The notes under the pieces: generated by a model
Seen by the model: the letters and a program-made list of their open reading frames with translations, nothing else
Databases searched by the model: none
What the model was told of the DNA's origin: nothing
NCBI GenBank assembly: GCA_902795625.1
Contig: CADBLW010000270.1
Location: forward strand, 1-10,519
Direction: 5' to 3'
Source: an uncultured Lachnospiraceae bacterium
Lineage (GTDB): Bacteria > Bacillota > Clostridia > Lachnospirales > Lachnospiraceae
DNA length: 10,519 nt
Shown here: positions 7,976 through 10,519 of the stretch, piece by piece
How the letters are laid out: each line of letters opens with the position of its first letter
How positions within the stretch are numbered: the stretch's first letter is position 1
Translations under genes and position numbers: made by a program

Positions 7976-7986
7976 ATCACCGCCTT
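7976..7986 (-). promoter_or_regulatory. Ribosome binding site fixing the GTG start of the response regulator
   Basis: AAGGCGGTGAT on the minus strand matches the anti-Shine-Dalgarno complement AAGGAGGTGAT at 10 of 11 positions and ends 4 nt before GTG at 7971. It supports the GTG start rather than the upstream in-frame ATGs at 8034 and 8031, which lie upstream of the -10 box. Confidence 0.85.
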
Positions 7987-8002
7987 TCCCACTTTCACGG
8001 CG

Positions 8003-8053
8003 ATTATACCACGAATCCAACGGTTTTTCATCACTCGCGGGAGCCATTTTCCG
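8003..8053 (-). promoter_or_regulatory. Promoter of the response regulator gene with shared 25-bp box (copy 3)
   Basis: The box lies at 8029-8053 and reads CGGAAA followed by ATGGCTCCCGCGAGTGATG on the minus strand. Exactly 20 bp later comes TATAAT (8008-8003), here preceded by TG one base upstream (extended -10, TGGTATAAT). The RNA start should be near 7996, about 25 nt before the GTG. The promoter sits in the 148-bp gap after the kinase gene. I see no terminator in that gap, so the regulator may also be made by readthrough from the kinase operon. Confidence 0.78.
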
Positions 8054-8119
8054 AGCGATCCCGCCCGGACCGGTTTTTCGGCCTCTGCACGGTTTCAGTT
8101 TCCTCGCATCCTCCCGGTT

Positions 8120-9370
8120 TCAGGACATCGGCACGCGGATCGTCAGCGTAAAATCAGGCTTCGCCTCGATCTCCATGGTTCCGCCTTCCTTCTCCGTGAG
8201 GGTCCGAAGCGACGCCAGGCCGCCGGTCTCCGTGATCGTCCCTGCAGGCGCTTTGCCGTTGCCGGTGAGCGTGAAGGTGATGGTCTTCCCCGCTGTCTCC
8301 GTGTTGACCGAGAGCTGATCTCCGTCCGCGTGCTTGCGGATGTTGGTCGCGCACTCGTTGATGGCCGCGGCCAGGATTGACCGGGGCGTGCCGCTCTCCG
8401 GGATCATTCCGTTCAGCTTCACCTTCACACCGATCTCCGAAGCCATGCCGATCGCCTCCGAGAGCTCGTCCCGCTCCGTATCGTCCGTCTCATACTCGTT
8501 CAGAAGATGGGCGTTCGTGAGTTTCAGGGTGTGAAGGAATTCCGTCTCGTTGACAGCCTCAGGGTGCTCCATGTAATGGCGGCTCGCGAGCAGAATATGC
8601 CCCGTCTCGTTGTGGACCTGCATTCTTGCAGTCAGCAGTTCCTGCGAGATGATGATGCGCTCCGCGTTCCGGTTAAATATGTCGAGACGACGGTTAATCT
8701 CCGTCAGTTTATCGTGTTTCGCCTGCAGCTCCGCGTTGATCTCCGCCTGCGCAGAGATGTCCGTGGCCACCAGACGAATATAGGTCTTGTTGTTCTCTTC
8801 CGTCGTGTCGGAAGCAAACTGCCAGACGCGGGAGCTGTCCGGGATCGTTGCACGATTGCCCAGCGCAAGCAGCGGCTTTATGTCAGTGAGCACACGGCCC
8901 GTGAGAGAGCGCGAAACCTTGTTCATCGTCAGGTTCGCGAACACTACCCTGCCGTCCTCCTCGGCCATGGCAACGCCGGCCGGGAGCAGGTCGATGGTCT
9001 CCTTCACCGCAAGCGGCGTCAGATTTTCCCTCCGGAACCGGATCATCCTTTGGATTGCCCATGCCAGATACCCCGCCGACAGCACCTCCGCAGCGATCAG
9101 CACCGCCACGGGAAGCTTACCGAACGCGTCAACCGCAGCCGGCCAGGTTCTCGGTTTCTCCGGGTCCCCGTAGTGGAACACGCAGTCCAGCAGCAGATAG
9201 AACAAAACAAGATTACAGACCTCCACCGCTGCCGTCAGTGTGAATATTTTCCCGCTTCTGCGCAGAGGCCGGATTGCCATTGCCAGATACCCGAGCAGCA
9301 GGATCAATATCATCTGGCCCGTGAGCAGGATCTCACGTAGCAGTGTCGTCATGGCTTCCCAGATCGTCAT
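8120..9370 (-). CDS. Membrane sensor histidine kinase (HisKA_3/DesK-LiaS-like core)
   Basis: A 416-residue kinase. Start ATG 9370 is preferred over ATG 9394: it has an almost perfect ribosome binding site (9375-9385) and follows the upstream gene's TGA by one base. Three hydrophobic segments (about 14-33, 42-65, 86-106) anchor it. A PAS-like region (about 123-205, IDLLPAGVAMAEEDGRVVF) and a coiled coil (about 207-250) follow. The phosphoacceptor motif is MQVHNETGH (H253). The ATPase domain has an N-box NECATNIRKH (338-347), a G1-like TGNGKAP (369-375) and GGLASL (383-388), ending in FTLTIRVPM. Two oddities: H253 is followed by Asn where this class usually has Asp/Glu, and the ATP-site Asp of the usual NDGK is Asn. 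Activity may be altered. Its partner is most likely the adjacent response regulator; the upstream gene encodes a related degenerate kinase. Confidence 0.94.
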   Translation of the reverse strand: MTIWEAMTTLLREILLTGQMILILLLGYLAMAIRPLRRSGKIFTLTAAVEVCNLVLFYLLLDCVFHYGDPEKPRTWPAAVDAFGKLPVAVLIAAEVLSAGYLAWAIQRMIRFRRENLTPLAVKETIDLLPAGVAMAEEDGRVVFANLTMNKVSRSLTGRVLTDIKPLLALGNRATIPDSSRVWQFASDTTEENNKTYIRLVATDISAQAEINAELQAKHDKLTEINRRLDIFNRNAERIIISQELLTARMQVHNETGHILLASRHYMEHPEAVNETEFLHTLKLTNAHLLNEYETDDTERDELSEAIGMASEIGVKVKLNGMIPESGTPRSILAAAINECATNIRKHADGDQLSVNTETAGKTITFTLTGNGKAPAGTITETGGLASLRTLTEKEGGTMEIEAKPDFTLTIRVPMS

Positions 9371-9371
9371 G

Positions 9372-10519
9372 TCAATCACCGCCTTTCTCTGCATGGATCG
9401 TCAGGTAGAGAATGTTCTCCTGCTTCTCCGCAGTGATCGGAAGAACCTCTTCGCCGGTCAGGATGAGCATCGGTGACTCGGAATCCGTCGCCATGGTAAT
9501 GTCGGCTCCGGAACAAGAAACCATCAAAAGCGATGCCTTCTTAAGAATCTGCTCCGTGATCCGCTCAAACGTGTCGTACAGGGCGATGACCGTGTCCGCG
9601 GGCAGCCGTCTGTCCGCGGCAAATCCGCTCTCGTCCACGGATGAGCGAAGCCCTGCGTACGTAAGATACCGCGCGGATTCCGAGACGGCAAGCTGAAGCT
9701 CCCTCAGTTCGACGGTGTCATTTTCCGAGGCAAGCAAGAGAAGGTTCGTCTTGCGCTTCACGTAGGCGTTGAGCACGGAAACCTCGGCGATGCATTCGCG
9801 GAAGCCCTCCGAGCCCGGCACCGCGCCGTTTAAAAGCTCTTCGATCCGCTTCTGGTACGGGTACATTTTCTCGGCGATCTCGTGGTAAATGTGGTGGCGG
9901 GAACGCAGGTAAGCATTTTCCTCTTTCTGCTTGTTCTCGTACTCGATCAGCGTATTTTCGCTCTCCAGCAGCTCATTGGCCTCCTGCAGACGCTCGTTGG
10001 CGCTGCGGACCTCGCTCTCGTCCTCGAGCCAGAACGCATAGCCGCCGTGGATGCGCCGCCCGGAAAGTTTCTGATCGGGCAGGGGATACATGGGCTCCGC
10101 CAGGGCCTTCTCAAGCATATCTTCATCCGCATCGACCCCGCCCACGGACCGGTACGCCGGCTTGAAATCAAGATCGGTGATCATCACGGGAAGCGGGATC
10201 TTCGAAAAATGCCCCGCGTAATCCTCGTTGTGCGGGATCAGCCGCTGACGGATACAGTACTCGAAAGCCCCGAGCATGCAGAACACATGGATCTCCGGAG
10301 CCTCGTACGGAGGGATGAACCGGATGTTCAGCCGGACATCCTGCAGATCGATCCGGATGTAGTAAATGTCATGGAGTTTGAGCAGCAGATAACACAGCAG
10401 GATGTCTGCCAGAATGACCAAGATCCTCTTTTTGTTCTTCCCGCTGCCGCAGATCTTGATCAGCAGGATCACGCCGATGAGGATCATCAGAATGATCCAC
10501 GTGTAGGTCAGATAGAAGG
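9372..10519 (-). CDS. Membrane coiled-coil protein resembling a degenerate histidine kinase (N-terminus beyond window)
   Basis: The frame is open to the right edge. The first in-window ATG (10487) falls inside a hydrophobic helix that continues upstream, so the true start is probably outside. From the first visible residue (381 in all): membrane helices about 1-22 and 31-47; a region with RLIPHNEDY and LPVMITDLDFKPAYRS, like the PAS-like sensor part of clostridial kinase-associated proteins; a coiled coil about 165-205; and a helix SRHHIYHEIAEKMYPYQKRI in the place of the dimerisation helix. The C-terminal part aligns in layout with an ATPase domain, but the N-box position reads YDTFERITEQILKKAS and I find no G-box. 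It is therefore likely inactive as a kinase and may act as a sensing or dimerisation partner of the downstream kinase, with which it is translationally coupled. Family unnamed; role inferred. Confidence 0.82.
   Translation of the reverse strand, partial: FYLTYTWIILMILIGVILLIKICGSGKNKKRILVILADILLCYLLLKLHDIYYIRIDLQDVRLNIRFIPPYEAPEIHVFCMLGAFEYCIRQRLIPHNEDYAGHFSKIPLPVMITDLDFKPAYRSVGGVDADEDMLEKALAEPMYPLPDQKLSGRRIHGGYAFWLEDESEVRSANERLQEANELLESENTLIEYENKQKEENAYLRSRHHIYHEIAEKMYPYQKRIEELLNGAVPGSEGFRECIAEVSVLNAYVKRKTNLLLLASENDTVELRELQLAVSESARYLTYAGLRSSVDESGFAADRRLPADTVIALYDTFERITEQILKKASLLMVSCSGADITMATDSESPMLILTGEEVLPITAEKQENILYLTIHAEKGGD
9375..9385 (-). promoter_or_regulatory. Ribosome binding site fixing the kinase start
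   Basis: AAGGCGGTGAT (10 of 11 match to AAGGAGGTGAT) ends 4 nt before ATG 9370 and lies over the last codons of the upstream gene. It is identical, as part of the 12-mer AAAGGCGGTGAT, to the site before the response regulator. It indicates translational coupling of the two membrane proteins. Confidence 0.85.

Noticed and set aside
3173..8053. The shared box as the -35 element of an ECF sigma factor.
   Set aside because: The boxes are long, end 20-21 bp before the -10, and are followed by TATAAT-like sigmaA -10 hexamers; ECF promoters have a short -35 about 16-17 bp from a different -10.
8507..9340. A 277-codon plus-strand open frame opposite the kinase.
   Set aside because: The minus strand encodes a well-supported kinase with N-box and His motif across the same bases; the plus-strand product is Arg/Gln-rich and unlike any protein family I know.

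Overview
The window reads almost entirely from the minus strand and looks like a surface and signalling locus of a Clostridia-type Bacillota. A Lachnospiraceae- or Oscillospiraceae-like anaerobe is my best guess. The evidence is Gram-positive: a C-terminal SPKTGD sorting signal, clostridial surface-protein modules, strong purine-rich ribosome binding sites, sigmaA-type -10 boxes and hairpin plus T-tract terminators. Species cannot be named from sequence alone.

In transcription order (right to left) there are five genes. (1) A membrane protein with a coiled coil and a degenerate histidine-kinase core, cut by the right edge (9372-10519). (2) A sensor histidine kinase starting 1 bp after it (8120-9370). 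(3) A NarL/LuxR-type response regulator with its own promoter (7309-7971), closed by a terminator. (4) A 1224-residue cell-wall-anchored protein with a parallel-repeat (beta-helix-like) core (3356-7030), closed by a terminator. (5) A very large secreted cysteine-rich protein (from 3122 to beyond the left edge). Its first 1040 residues include about 85 cysteines within residues 46-427, in CxxCGxC-type repeats, followed by an Ig-like region and H..G.W / CxxC modules.

The most striking signal is a 25-bp sequence, 19 positions invariant, that occurs three times. Each copy is in the same orientation, 20-21 bp upstream of a TATAAT-like -10 box, and in front of the response regulator, the anchored protein and the cysteine-rich protein. 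The position (about -33 to -58) and the lack of -35 hexamers suggest an activator site. The simplest model is that the kinase pair signals to the response regulator, which autoactivates and switches on the two extracellular proteins. That the response regulator binds this box is inference; the boxes and their spacing are directly visible.

No stretch longer than 300 bases lacks a gene. The three intergenic gaps (3123-3355, 7031-7308, 7972-8119) are occupied by the promoters, leaders and terminators listed.
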